Below, in pieces: positions 1 through 9,451 of a stretch of DNA of 64,000 bases. How positions within the stretch are numbered: the stretch's first letter is position 1; every line of letters starts with the position of its first letter. The DNA is from Paulinella micropora. Taxonomy: Eukaryota > Cercozoa > Imbricatea > Euglyphida. The stretch spans positions 1,627,734 through 1,691,733 of the forward strand of contig BJOX01000005.1 of assembly GCA_009731375.1 (NCBI GenBank), given 5' to 3'. Made by a program: the position numbers and the translations under genes. The notes beneath the pieces were generated by a model, which saw only the letters and a list, made by a program, of their open reading frames with translations, made no database searches and had not been told where the DNA came from.

Positions 1-203
1 TACGGCGGTGACAAAGAAGCAGCCGGTGGCACCCCCCACCCGACCGCCATACCGGACGAAAGCCTGGGGGGGGGGCTGCACAATGTTCGGGCGCGGGGAG
101 GGAGAGGGGAGAAGGGAGAGGGGAGAGGGGAGAAGGGAGAAGGGAGAGGGGGAACAAAAAGGCAGCGCCCATATCCGGCCAAACGAGTATATCTACCCGA
201 CCT
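1..203. other. No gene seen; purine-rich tract
   Basis: I see no credible gene. The stretch holds a G/A-rich simple tract at about 98-155 built from GGGAGA and GGGAGAA units. It precedes the minisatellite. Confidence 0.5.
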
Positions 204-525
204 GAAAAGTCTGGCCACTCGTGCCACCTGGCAGGAAAAGTCTGGCCACTCGCGCCACCAGGCGGGAAAAGTCTGGCCACTCGCGCCACCAGGCGGGAAA
301 AGTCTGGCTACTCGTGCCACCGGGCGGGAAAAGTCTGGCCATTCGTGCCACCGGACAGGAAAAGTCTGACCACTCGTGCCACCCGGCCGGCCAAGCCAGG
401 CCACTCGTGCCACCCGACCTGAAAAGTCTGACTAGTCGTGCCACTTGGCCGGCAGAGCCCGGCCTTTCCTGCCACCCGACCGGCAGAGAGTGCCTGGTCC
501 TGCCGTCCGACCGGCCGGCAGGAGG
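204..525. repeat. 31-bp minisatellite, about 10 diverging copies
   Basis: The motif GAAAAGTCTGGCCACTCGTG restarts at 204, 235, 266 and 297, so the period is exactly 31 bp. The first units are nearly identical, and later units decay into GGCCGGC-rich variants up to about 525. The array abuts the 3' end of the minus-strand MYND gene. Both strands are open over much of it because 31 is not a multiple of three and stops are rare in such G+C-rich DNA, so I do not call a protein here. Confidence 0.85.
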
Positions 526-1323
526 TCAGAGGGCGCTGGTCCCTGTCCCTTCCCCGGGCGGGCGTAGGTCCGAGCCCGAGGTTGGCGGAGGCCAGCCGCT
601 GGGTCCGGCGCTCGTCGTCAGCGGCGCCGACACTCCCCTGGTGACCGGGCGCCGGAGAGAAGGCAGGGACAGCTGGCGCGTGTAGGGGGCCGGGGGCGCT
701 AGAGCCGGCGGCGCTAGAGCCGGCGACGACAGCGTGTCGTGCTCCGAGCAGAGGGTGGCCGGCGCCTCAGGCCAGCGCTCGTGGCCCGGGCAGGCGCCGG
801 TGAGGAGGGCCCAGCACCGCCGGCGGTGCTCGTGCCAGTGCAGGGCCTGGTGCAAGTAACCACAGTACAGCTGGCAACCGCACGAGCCGCACTCGTACAG
901 CGCACGGGGCGCCGCGCGCTGACAGCGCGGGTAGCCACAGCGCAGCTGCACCCAAGCGGCGGTGGCCGCAGCGCAGCCCTCGTGCTGGCCGACACACTCT
1001 GCTCCTTGCAGGGCCAGCGCCCGGGGCTGGCAACCCGCCTTCTGGTGGCTGGCCGCGCACCGGAGAAAATGTGCCTCGCTGCAGTAAGCCTGCAGCAGGC
1101 AGCGCGCGCAGGCGAAACGCGCCGGACGCCCGCAGCCTGACGCCGCGCACGGCAGGTACCGCTCCCGCGTAGGCAGGCGGAGTTGCACCGTGTACGACAG
1201 AGCCGGCCCGCCCCGTTCGAGGTCAGGGCCGCCCAGGAGCACTTGCCAGGCCCACCGCCACAGCTCACAGCCACGGCCGGGCCCCCCCCGGGGCCCGGTT
1301 CCGGCCTTCAGCCTCATTAGCAT
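526..1323 (-). CDS. Double MYND-like zinc-finger protein
   Basis: This is an intronless 265-residue protein if it starts at the first Met of the MLMRLK segment (ATG at 1323). The frame stays open to 1725, but the upstream part is homopolymer-rich and overlaps the divergent helicase start. Two successive Cys/His clusters are visible at about residues 59-98 and 129-170. Each has paired cysteines, a C-x2-C pair, a Tyr-Cys and a closing His/Cys, as in MYND fingers, which bind zinc and usually mediate protein-protein contacts. The C-terminal 90 residues are Pro/Ser-rich and probably disordered. It is divergent from the helicase. Its specific role is unknown. Confidence 0.6.
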   Translation of the reverse strand: MLMRLKAGTGPRGGPGRGCELWRWAWQVLLGGPDLERGGPALSYTVQLRLPTRERYLPCAASGCGRPARFACARCLLQAYCSEAHFLRCAASHQKAGCQPRALALQGAECVGQHEGCAAATAAWVQLRCGYPRCQRAAPRALYECGSCGCQLYCGYLHQALHWHEHRRRCWALLTGACPGHERWPEAPATLCSEHDTLSSPALAPPALAPPAPYTRQLSLPSLRRPVTRGVSAPLTTSAGPSGWPPPTSGSDLRPPGEGTGTSAL

Positions 1324-1731
1324 GCGTTTGCCCGAGAGGGGCGGGGGGGGGCGAGGGCTCCGCGTGACCCAGCCAGCCCAACGGAGGGGGGGGGGCGCCA
1401 CGCCCCGTGGGGATGCCCGGCGCTTTCTCTCTCCCCCCCCCGGAGGGGAGAGGGTGCTGCGCGCCGTGGCCGGCCGGGGGGGGAGAGCCGCGCGCCGCTG
1501 GCCAGCCGCTCCGTACCGGGCGGGGTGCCCTGCGGGGTGCCCTGCGGGGTGCCCTGCGGGGGGCAGGCCGTCCTCCCCGCGCCAGCGGGCCACCGCCAGC
1601 GGGCCAACGGGCCCCCCGCCCACGCGCCCCCCCCCCGCCAGCGGGCCCCCCGCCAGAGCGCGTGTGCCGTGGGGGGGAAGGGGGGGGGTGCCCCCCCCCT
1701 CCGGCCGGCCGCGACGAAGAGACAATCAGAC
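1324..1731. promoter_or_regulatory. Divergent intergenic region between MYND and helicase genes
   Basis: About 400 bp separate the two divergent starts, so both promoters should lie here. It contains long G and C runs and a 12-bp direct repeat (CGGGGTGCCCTG, three to four copies at about 1520-1560). There are also CGCCAGCGGGCC repeats near 1590-1650. I see no TATA box. G-quadruplex formation is likely from the runs. Confidence 0.4.
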
Positions 1732-4700
1732 ATGTCCCGGCCGCCGGCAGCGGCCGAGAGCCAGCCTCCCCCGCCGGGCGGCCCGGCCCCGCCCGGCGCC
1801 CCGGCGGAAGCGGAAGCGGGTGTGTCGTGGTGGGTCCCGGCCCCGCGCCAGCCCGCCCCCGGCCGCCTGCTCTGGCTGGTGCCGCGGCGGGGCCGCCGGG
1901 CGGCGGAGGGGCGAGTCGTGCTGTCGCTGACCGGGCCCGGCCAAGACCAGCGGGCCTGGCTCAGCGACGTGGCAGACCCCGTGCACCAGGGCCTGGTGAG
2001 CTTTTCGCTGCACCCCGCCGGCTTTGTCCGGGGGCGCTCCGCTGGCGTCTGGCTGTACGATTACGACCGGGGCGAGGTGCTGCCCCTGGTTGACGAGGCC
2101 AAGCTGTGGCAGAAGCTGCCGCCCTCCGTCGTGCCGCGCACCCCCCGCAAGCGAACACGCGCGCTGCGCCGCCTGGGCCACGCCGCCTCCGCGCCCAAGG
2201 CGGCGCCGGCGCTCGCGCGGGCGCTGGCCGCCTGGCCGGGCTGGTGGGCGCTGCGCTTTCTGCTGGAGGACGGCCGCTGGGCCCCCTTCCTGTTCTTATT
2301 CGGGCCCCGCGCCGAGCGGCTGTGGCACAGCCGGCGGCGGGCCAGGCGCCGCTGGCTCGCGGCGTGGCTGGACTCGCCGCCGGGGGGCACGGACCCGCGC
2401 TACTTCTTCGACGGGGACCTGCTGCTGCCGGGCGCACTGGACGGCCCGGCGCTGACCCCGGCCCACTTCCAGCGCCTGGGCCGGCTGCTCCGGGCCCGCC
2501 TGGCGGCGGGGCTCGGGCCCGCGGGCCGGCGCCTCGTGCTCGTCCACTACTGGCTGCGCCTGACCCTCGCCGTGCGCAAGAGCTCGTGCTTCCAACTCAC
2601 GGCCTGCCCACCCTCTGCCCAGGCGCTGGTGGGCGAGCTGTTGCCGAACCTCGACCGCCGCTCGGAACACGGCCGCCACCTCTTCCCCGGCTTCTCCGAC
2701 CTGCTGCGGCAGTTGTTACTGCCGGACGGTTCGCTGTGGTGCGAGGACTGGTGCGAGCCCGCCGGCGAGCACGCGTACGCGCTCAAGCCGCACGTCACGC
2801 CGGCCGTGCTGGCGCCCGTGCTCAGTGACCTCTGGGGGCTCGGCGCGGGGGGCTCCGGGGGCGGCTGCGCCCGCTGCGCCGGCGCCGAGCCACCCCCGCC
2901 CAAGCGCCGCCGCCGCCGCGCGGGTGGCTCGGCGCCCACGGAGCCCGCGTGGCTGCACCCCCACCCCGGCCTCTGGGTGCCCCAGGACCTGTGGCGCCAG
3001 GAGCAGGCCCTCGCGGGCCGCCTGCGGGACCTGGCCACGTCGGGCTGCGGCCACCTGCTGGCCAGGCTCCGGGCCCGCGGGCCGGGGGCTGACGCCTTCG
3101 TGCCCAGCGAGGAACAGCGCCGCGCCGCCGAGGTGTGCCTGCGCTCGCGCCTCGGCGTCCTCGTCGGGGCCGCCGGCACGGGCAAGACCTCGCTGGCGGG
3201 CTGGCTCCGCTGCCTGGGCGTGCCGCTCTTGTTCGTGGCCGTGACGTGCCAGGCCGTCGCCGCCGCCCGGCGGGCCTGGGCCGGGGCCCCCGGCCGGCCG
3301 CCCGCCGGGGACCCCGCCGGAAAACCCGCCGAGCCCGGCCCCGCCGAGCCCGGCCCGGCCGGGGACGCGGCCGGGGAGCCCGCCTGCCGCCAGTGCCGCG
3401 GCCCCCCGCCGCCGGCCGAGGGCTGGGGCTCGTACGTCACGGCCGGCTTCTACACGTCCGCCCTGCTAGAGGCGTACGCGGCGCTGCCGCCGAGGCCCGC
3501 CTGGCCGACGCCCGCCCTCGTGGTCGTCGACGAGCTGTCCTTGTTCAGTCCGGCGGCCCTGCTCCGCCTCCTGGACGTGCTGGCCGGGCTCGCCCCCTCG
3601 GTGGCGGGCCTGCTCCTGCTCGGGGACAGCGCGCAGCTGCCGTCCATGGGGCAGGGCTGCGTGCTGGCGCTGGCCCAACGCCTGTTCCCCGCCTGCTGCG
3701 CGTGCCTGGACACCGTCAGGCGCGGCGAGGCCGGCGCCGGCGGCCTCACGCAGGTGCAGCGCCTGGCGCGGACGCTGCGCCCGGGGGCCGACCCCCGCAG
3801 CGTCGCGGAAGTGCGCGCCTGGCCCGACGCGGTCCTGGCCCGCTACTTCCGCCTGCACGTAGGCCCCGACGAGCTGCGCGAGTTAGCCCTCGGCTGGTTC
3901 CGGCAGTACGAGCCCCCCGGGGGGGTGACCCGCGGGGCCGTGCGCGGGGGGCTGCGCTGCCCGAGCTACCAGCTCGCGACCGTGCGGGCGCAGGAAAGGC
4001 AACAGCTCAACGAGTGGCTGGCGGGGGCCGCCGGCGCCGTCCGGGCGGCCGACGGCGTCCAGGCCCTGCGGCCGGGGCTCAAGGTCCGGCTGAAGGCGCC
4101 CCGCGGCTGCCCCGCGAGGCGGGCCCTGGCGCAGGCGGCGCGCATCTTCGTCGAGCCGGGGGACCTGTGGGCCGAGAACGCCCCGCCGGCCGCCGCGCCG
4201 GCCAGGCTCGTCCGGGTGCCGCCGGACCAGGGGCCCTGGGCCCGGCTCGAGGAGGTGCGGGCGGTGGGCTACCTGCTCGACATCTCGGACGTGTGGTTGC
4301 AATGTTCGCGGGACGCCAAGAACGTGGCGGTGCGGTGCTTTCCCGGCGGCAGCGCGCTGCCGGACACCCGCACCCCCCTGCCGGCGCAGGTCGGCCGGCG
4401 CTCCTGCCCCTTGGCCTTCCGGCGCTTCCTCGTCTGGACGGGCGCGGTAGGGGGCCGCGCGGGCCTCGTGGAGTTCTACAGCCAGGACCAGCACGGCCGG
4501 ACAGCGCTGGAGCTGGGGTACGCCCTCACCGACGTGTGCGTCCAAGGGGGGGAGCTCCGGCACCTGCACCTGGTCCTGTCGCCGCACGCTTCGCCGCGCC
4601 ACTACTTTCTGCGCCAGATCGCCTACACCGCCCTGACCCGAGCCACCCGCACGGCCAGCATCGTGCTGCCGCTGGCGGGCGGACGGGGCCGGCTGACGCC

Positions 4701-4836
4701 CCGCGAGTATTGGGAAAAGGTCAGGCGCGCCGACGTCCGGGTGCTCACGGCCACGGTGGAGGAGGCGCTCCCCGCCGCCACCGAGCAAGAGGCCGGGCCG
4801 GAGGCCCCGGGGGACGAGGTTTCTACTCCGCGCTAG
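1732..4836 (+). CDS. Superfamily 1 DNA helicase (Pif1/RecD/herpes-UL5-like)
   Basis: This 1034-residue intronless ORF starts at the MSRPPAAAESQ Met; the frame is open upstream to 1525 but is low complexity there. Helicase motifs appear in order. Walker A GAAGTGKT is at about residue 479, Walker B VVDELS at about 600, motif III GDSAQLP at about 632, and a C-terminal AYTALTRAT box (motif VI) at about 964. A stretch GYALTDVCVQGGEL sits where motif V is expected. A basic KRRRRR cluster near residue 390 looks like a nuclear signal. A Pro/Gly/Ala insert with CRQC follows motif Ia. The 470-residue N-terminal half is unrecognised. Such enzymes unwind DNA 5'-3' in replication or repair. It could be cellular Pif1-like or viral. 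Confidence 0.75.
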   Translation: MSRPPAAAESQPPPPGGPAPPGAPAEAEAGVSWWVPAPRQPAPGRLLWLVPRRGRRAAEGRVVLSLTGPGQDQRAWLSDVADPVHQGLVSFSLHPAGFVRGRSAGVWLYDYDRGEVLPLVDEAKLWQKLPPSVVPRTPRKRTRALRRLGHAASAPKAAPALARALAAWPGWWALRFLLEDGRWAPFLFLFGPRAERLWHSRRRARRRWLAAWLDSPPGGTDPRYFFDGDLLLPGALDGPALTPAHFQRLGRLLRARLAAGLGPAGRRLVLVHYWLRLTLAVRKSSCFQLTACPPSAQALVGELLPNLDRRSEHGRHLFPGFSDLLRQLLLPDGSLWCEDWCEPAGEHAYALKPHVTPAVLAPVLSDLWGLGAGGSGGGCARCAGAEPPPPKRRRRRAGGSAPTEPAWLHPHPGLWVPQDLWRQEQALAGRLRDLATSGCGHLLARLRARGPGADAFVPSEEQRRAAEVCLRSRLGVLVGAAGTGKTSLAGWLRCLGVPLLFVAVTCQAVAAARRAWAGAPGRPPAGDPAGKPAEPGPAEPGPAGDAAGEPACRQCRGPPPPAEGWGSYVTAGFYTSALLEAYAALPPRPAWPTPALVVVDELSLFSPAALLRLLDVLAGLAPSVAGLLLLGDSAQLPSMGQGCVLALAQRLFPACCACLDTVRRGEAGAGGLTQVQRLARTLRPGADPRSVAEVRAWPDAVLARYFRLHVGPDELRELALGWFRQYEPPGGVTRGAVRGGLRCPSYQLATVRAQERQQLNEWLAGAAGAVRAADGVQALRPGLKVRLKAPRGCPARRALAQAARIFVEPGDLWAENAPPAAAPARLVRVPPDQGPWARLEEVRAVGYLLDISDVWLQCSRDAKNVAVRCFPGGSALPDTRTPLPAQVGRRSCPLAFRRFLVWTGAVGGRAGLVEFYSQDQHGRTALELGYALTDVCVQGGELRHLHLVLSPHASPRHYFLRQIAYTALTRATRTASIVLPLAGGRGRLTPREYWEKVRRADVRVLTATVEEALPAATEQEAGPEAPGDEVSTPR

Positions 4837-5090
4837 TTCACCCCGCGGCTCGCAGCCCCCCCGGCCCGCCTCCTCCCCGGCCGGCCGGCTACGAGCGGGG
4901 GAGCCGTTGGGCGGGACGGGGGTGTGCCCTCCCTATCACGAGCCCAGCAGCGCCGGCGCAGTCAAAGGAGCCGGTTTCTCTAGCTAACGGTACGTTGCCT
5001 CGTTGTTGGCCGGCGGCCAGAAATAAAGCCCAAGCGCAGTTCAGGACGACCAGAGCCAGCTACCATCGAAAGAAGAAAGTGCCGGCCCAC
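4837..5090 (+). terminator. Helicase 3' region with AATAAA signal
   Basis: No gene is seen after the helicase stop. An AATAAA at 5032-5037, about 200 bp downstream, is the likely polyadenylation signal of the helicase mRNA. Confidence 0.45.
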
Positions 5091-5374
5091 GTGTTAGGTT
5101 TTTTAATGTTTCGTCGTCCGGAGTCCTGCCTGTTCTTCTAGCCACGGCCGGCCACCATTGCAGACAGCCACCCCTGCGTGCCCACCGTGGTTGGCCTTTC
5201 CCCGGCCCTCAGGCCCTCCCTCCTGCCACAGCCGTGGGTGAAGCCAGGATAGGCCTAGGTGTTGCAGCCGGCGTAGCGTAGTCAAGCACCGTGTCCACGT
5301 GCCTGTTAATCGTTGACAGTCATTGGGGCTGAGGTGCAGCGTAACGACCACAGGTAAACGTCGCTGGACTGCAT
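5091..5374 (-). pseudogene. Internally deleted F-box/LRR paralogue
   Basis: Three blocks match the intact LRR gene at 6776-8833 in the same order and strand. Positions 5091-5150 match 6637-6700 (the 3' flank with TTTCGTCGTCCGGAG). Positions 5247-5335 match one repeat near 7230-7325. Positions 5337-5374 match 8797-8833, which includes the start codon and the MQSSDVYL N-terminus. Most repeats are missing, so this is a remnant made by a deletion of well over 1 kb. It supports the start codon chosen for the intact gene. Confidence 0.75.
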
Positions 5375-5897
5375 CTAGACCGTCGCCGGGGGCTTCTAGC
5401 ACCGGCTCCCTGGAGCCCAGCCTCTGCAAGCCAGTGACCTTCGCTGCCTCGGTTTAGTTCAAGATCCACCAGGTTGTCGGGGAGCAACAGGCTGCGCACG
5501 CAAGTCTTGGCTTCGTGGATCTGTGCCAGGATCGACAGCCTGTCGCCGGTCGAGTGGCACACACCTATTTGGTTTTCATACAAGGCTACAGACCAAGCCG
5601 CATATTCCTCGTCGTAATTCGACGGGTTGCAATCCACACATAAGGATGTCTGTGCGTCCGTTTCCCACGTGCTTCTTATAACACAACTATGGTCCGTCGT
5701 TACCTAACTTCTCTTTTTCCACTTCTTCTTGAGCAAGTGTGTCCTGCAGCAGCCATAGCAATTCCACGGGCTGGGGTGCACGACTAGCCTGCGATTCGGC
5801 CACTTCGTCTAAGTAGCTCGCCGATTCGCTCCGTGCATTTCCAAGTGTAAGACTTTGTCTAGCTTTAATAAAGAAAATTGCAGTTTCTTGGCGGGGC
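5375..5897 (-). other. No firm gene; possible coding fragment at about 5455-5690
   Basis: The minus strand is open across about 5455-5690, with a non-repetitive, protein-like composition (for example LAQIHEAKTCVRSLLLPDNL). It lacks an ATG and runs into the LRR remnant. It could be an exon or a relic related to the F-box ORF upstream. I recognise no family. Confidence 0.25.
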
Positions 5898-6419
5898 TCA
5901 AAGATCAGGGGGGCAGAAGTGAGTACACGCCTTGAGAAACATGTCATAGCTACTAAACTTCTTGATGCATTCCCGGATCGGGTTTTGCAACTTGTCATTG
6001 TCGACCGGACCCACATTGCCGAAGTCTTGGAATGCGAATTCTAGTATCCTTGCCTCGTCATTGCGTTTGAGGTACAAAGCCACCCCGCACCCAAAGTTTT
6101 CGGTTGCCGCTACTTGGATGGATGCGTAGAGCCCTGGAAGGCTAGGAAAACGCTGCTTGAAAGCCTTGTTGAATTCCTCGACGGGCTTTTCCCAGCAATC
6201 AGGGTGTTTGTAGCTTTGGCTAAGCCTGAAAGCCTGGTTCTCAAATTGCTTCTTCCTGGCTTTCTCGCCGCCCCAAATTCTTAGGCCCTTTGAAACCTCC
6301 GCAAGCTTCGCGAGTTCTGCCCCACTTAAAAATTCTGTTATCACGTCATTTAGTATGTCATCAGGCACTTTGGTAAAAAAAAGACTATTGTATTGCCTGC
6401 AGGCATTGGGAACGCTCAT
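5898..6419 (-). CDS. Small F-box-like protein
   Basis: This 173-residue ORF starts with ATG at 6419. Residues about 16-46 (VPDDILNDVITEFLSGAELA, then KLAEVSKGLR) follow the F-box pattern of a Leu-Pro/Val-Pro opening and a helical Leu-rich stretch. The rest is unrecognised, with Trp, Phe and Lys-rich segments and no repeats. F-box proteins normally recruit targets to SCF ubiquitin ligases. Its place next to an F-box/LRR gene and an LRR remnant fits a small F-box cluster. It lacks the extreme G+C bias of its neighbours. The F-box call is by eye only. Confidence 0.4.
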   Translation of the reverse strand: MSVPNACRQYNSLFFTKVPDDILNDVITEFLSGAELAKLAEVSKGLRIWGGEKARKKQFENQAFRLSQSYKHPDCWEKPVEEFNKAFKQRFPSLPGLYASIQVAATENFGCGVALYLKRNDEARILEFAFQDFGNVGPVDNDKLQNPIRECIKKFSSYDMFLKACTHFCPPDL

Positions 6420-6775
6420 GGCAAAAAGTTTCGTTTTGTGTATCAGACGGAGTGACAGGAGTTGTGGTCAAGCCTGCGTCGCAGATGGTGTCGCGACCTA
6501 TTCACGATGAATAGTTTGAAGAAGGTGCGGGGGAGAGAGGGGGAGGGCTTAAGAAGGTGCAAAGGAGAGAGGGGGCGGGGGCTTTCTAGGGGCATTTCCG
6601 CAATTCTATCGCCTTTATCCCATATACCAGTTAAAGTGTTAGGAGGCTTTTTTATGTTTCGTCGTCCGGAGCCCCGCCCGTTCTTCTACCCACAGTCGGT
6701 GACGTACAAGATGAACCCCCCCCCGGTGTTCACCGTGGCGGGCCTCTTAGCAGGGGCGTGCCGGCACAGCCGCTT
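6420..6775. other. Intergenic; short tandem duplication and conserved LRR 3' flank
   Basis: I see no gene. A direct repeat of about 33 bp beginning AAGAAGGTGC occurs twice at about 6521-6590. Positions 6637-6700 form the 3' flank of the LRR gene, duplicated at 5091-5150. Confidence 0.5.
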
Positions 6776-8833
6776 TTACCTCAGGTATAGGTACTGCAGC
6801 TGGGGCAGCGAGTCCAAGGGCTGCAGATCCTCGCGCCTCAGCTGTGTGCAGGAGGTCAAGTCCAGGTACTTCAGGTGCGGCAGCCCTGCCAAGTGCCGCA
6901 GCCCCGCACTCGTCAGCCCTGTGCAGTGTGTCAAGTTCAGGCGCTCTAGGTGCCGCAGCTTCGCGACGCCCTGCATCCCCGCGTCGGTCAATTTCAGACA
7001 ATAGTCCAGTTCCAGTTGCCGCAGCTGGGGCAACCCCGCCAGGTAGTCCAGCCCCGTGCCTTCTAGCTGTGTCCACCCCAAAACCAGGAACTGCAGGTGC
7101 TGCAACCCTGCCAGGTGCGCTAGCCCCGCGTCCGTCACCGCCGTGCAAAAGCCCAGGTGTAGGTGCTGCAGCTGCTTTAGCTCGGCCAAGGGCTCCAGCA
7201 CTGCGTCGTCAGTCACACACGCGGCGGTCAGGTCTAGGCGCTGCAGCTGGTGCAGGGTCTTCAAGTGCTGCGTCCACCTGCCTGTCAATTGTGTACAGCC
7301 ATTCAGGCTGAGGTACCGCAGGTGCTTCAGCTTCTCCAGGCAGTCCATGCCCGCGTCCGTCAGTCCCTGGCAAGAGCCTAGGTCTAGATGCCACAGCTGC
7401 CGCAACGCCGCCAAGTGCTGCAGCCCCGTGCCGTTCAGCTGTTCGCATTCCGCGAGTTCGAGGTGCCGCAAGTGTGCCAGCCCGGCCAGGGGTGCCAGCC
7501 CCTCGTCGGTCAGCTTCGGGCATTCGCGCAAGCCTAGGTGCTGTAGCTGGCCCAAGTGCCTTAGGCACTCCAGCCCCCCGTCCGTTATCTCCTCACAGTA
7601 GCTCAAATCTAGGTACTGAAGCCGCTGCAACTTTGCCAGGCGCGCAAAACCTGTGCCCGTCAGCCTCGGACAACTGTCTAGCTGTAGGTGCTGCAGCTGG
7701 AGTAGCCCCTCCAAGTGCCCCAGTCCCTCGTCCGTTATCTCCGGGCAGTCGCTCAGGTTTAGGTACTGAAGCCGGCGTAGGCTCCTCAGGTGCCTCAAGC
7801 CTTCGCCCTTTATCTCCGGGCAGTCCTTCAAGTCTAGGTGTTGCAGGTCCTGCAGCCCCGCCAGGTGCACCAAGCCCGTGCCCGTTAGTCGAGCACAAGA
7901 GCTTAGGTCTAAGTGCCGCAGCTGGTGTAGTGTCTGTAAGCGCTCTAGTCCAGCGTCCGTTATTGCCTCGCAGAGCCTCAAGCCTAGGTGCCGCAGGCCC
8001 TGCAGCCCCGCCAGGTGCACTAAGCCCGCGTCCGTCAGCCCCCGACAAGAGCTGAGGTCTAGGTGCCGCAGGCCCTGCAGCCCCGCCAGGTGCACTAAGC
8101 CCGCGTCCGTCAGCCCCGGACAAGAACTGAGGTCTAGGTGCCGCAGGCCCTGCAGCCCCGCCAGGTGCTCCAGGCCCGCGTCCGTCAAGCGTCCGCAGCC
8201 GCTCAGGCTCAGGTGTCGCAGCAGGCGCAAGCCCCGCAGGCGCACTAGCCCCTCGTTCGCCAGCCCGGGGCAGCGGATCAATTCCAAGTGCCGCAGCTGG
8301 CCCAAGCTAGCCAGGGGCGCCAGCTCGTTGGCCCCGAGCTCGCCCGACAGTGCGGCCAGCCTCAGGCTGCGCAGGCTCCCGCGCCAGCCCTCCAGGCCTG
8401 GCAGGTATTCGCTGCCCAGGCGGGGACAGGAGGCTACGTCCAGGTGCGACAGCCGGGGGAGGCAGGGGGGCAAGCCCTGTAGGCACTGCAGGGCGGCAGC
8501 GGCCGTTACCCGCCAGCCCATTCTCACTACCAGCCCCTCGATCGACACCCGCGAGCCGAGCCACGACAGCTGTGCCAGGATCTGCTCGTGTAGCCACACC
8601 TCTAACCGCGGCACACGGGGCCGGGCCCCGGCCCGATGCCAGGCGTGCCCCCACAGCTGTATCAGGCGTCTGTGCTCGGGCCGGGCCAGGTCCAGCTCTC
8701 GGCTTCCGGTCGCTGGCCAGGCCGCGGGTGCGGACGGCCACTCGTAGTGCTCCGGCGAGGCGCAGGCTAGCGCGGCCAAATCCGCCCAGTCCAGCCAGCG
8801 TAACATCCGCAAGTAAACGTCGCTGGACTGCAT
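6776..8833 (-). CDS. F-box/leucine-rich-repeat protein (FBXL/AMN1-like)
   Basis: This is a 685-residue ORF from the ATG at 8833. The start MQSSDVYL is duplicated in the nearby paralogue remnant, which argues against the longer upstream frame (to 9097), which is poly-Pro. Residues about 1-45 (YLRMLRWLDWADLAALACAS) resemble an F-box. From about residue 100 to the end there are more than twenty cysteine-containing LRRs of 24-26 residues, with consensus LQHLDLSSCPxLTDxGLxHL. The repeats also show as a period of about 75 bp in the DNA. The family acts as substrate receptor of SCF ubiquitin ligases. The last repeat ends at the stop without a cap domain. It is intronless. Confidence 0.75.
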   Translation of the reverse strand: MQSSDVYLRMLRWLDWADLAALACASPEHYEWPSAPAAWPATGSRELDLARPEHRRLIQLWGHAWHRAGARPRVPRLEVWLHEQILAQLSWLGSRVSIEGLVVRMGWRVTAAAALQCLQGLPPCLPRLSHLDVASCPRLGSEYLPGLEGWRGSLRSLRLAALSGELGANELAPLASLGQLRHLELIRCPGLANEGLVRLRGLRLLRHLSLSGCGRLTDAGLEHLAGLQGLRHLDLSSCPGLTDAGLVHLAGLQGLRHLDLSSCRGLTDAGLVHLAGLQGLRHLGLRLCEAITDAGLERLQTLHQLRHLDLSSCARLTGTGLVHLAGLQDLQHLDLKDCPEIKGEGLRHLRSLRRLQYLNLSDCPEITDEGLGHLEGLLQLQHLQLDSCPRLTGTGFARLAKLQRLQYLDLSYCEEITDGGLECLRHLGQLQHLGLRECPKLTDEGLAPLAGLAHLRHLELAECEQLNGTGLQHLAALRQLWHLDLGSCQGLTDAGMDCLEKLKHLRYLSLNGCTQLTGRWTQHLKTLHQLQRLDLTAACVTDDAVLEPLAELKQLQHLHLGFCTAVTDAGLAHLAGLQHLQFLVLGWTQLEGTGLDYLAGLPQLRQLELDYCLKLTDAGMQGVAKLRHLERLNLTHCTGLTSAGLRHLAGLPHLKYLDLTSCTQLRREDLQPLDSLPQLQYLYLR

Positions 8834-9450
8834 GCCGCTGACCAGGGGGGGAGAGAGAAGCAGGAGAGCGCCGGCGCCCCAGAATACCTTTAGAGCCAGG
8901 GGCGGCCGCCGCCCCCGGCGCCCCGCGTGCGCCGGGCAGGACGGCAGGCGGTGTGGCGCGGGAGGGGAGGGGGGGAGAGCGGGCGGGGGGCGCGGGCGGG
9001 GCGGGGGGGGCGGGGGGGGGGGGGGGGCCCCCCCCCCCCCCCCCCGGCGACCGTCCGGTGCCTGCCCGACGACGCCCGTGGCCTGCCCACTGCTCAACGC
9101 CCCGCCCGCCCCCCAGCGTCAGGCGGTACCCCCACCGACCAGCCCCCACAAAACTAGTCCCAACGTCGGTGGTGTGTCTAATGTCGAGCCAGGCCAGTGG
9201 CGCTGACCAGGCGCCAGCAGAAGCCAGCGCGCCGGTGCTGACAGCCCAGGTCAGAACTCCCTCTCCCTAACCAGAACCAGGGGCACCGGACCGGCGGAGA
9301 GCACTGGCTGGTCACGTGCTGGGTGACAGGACCAAGGCGGCGCGGACGTGGCCCCGGCGCTGCCCTCCTCTCCAGCCCCGCCGGCTGGACCGACGAGCCC
9401 CGGGGAGGCCGCCGAGGCTCCGACGCGGGTCCGGGAGGATGGAGCGGACA
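8834..9450. other. G+C-rich upstream/flanking DNA, no gene
   Basis: The region upstream of the LRR start holds G and C runs, including G16 (9012-9027) followed directly by C18 (9028-9045), a perfect hairpin. From 9050 to 9450 I see no gene. The composition switches sharply to A+T-rich at about 9443-9452. Confidence 0.5.
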
Positions 9451-9451
9451 A

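Noticed and set aside
193-685. Open frames on both strands across the 31-bp minisatellite
   Set aside because: They are translations of a tandem repeat in stop-poor G+C-rich DNA, with no consistent protein features.
3135-5141. A 668-residue plus-strand ORF overlapping the helicase in another frame
   Set aside because: Arg/Pro/Gly-rich shadow of the helicase codons; G+C-rich DNA leaves all frames open, and only the 1732 frame carries helicase motifs.
8834-9097. N-terminal extension of the LRR protein (poly-Pro)
   Set aside because: The extension is homopolymer-derived, and the MQSSDVYL start is independently conserved in the deleted paralogue.
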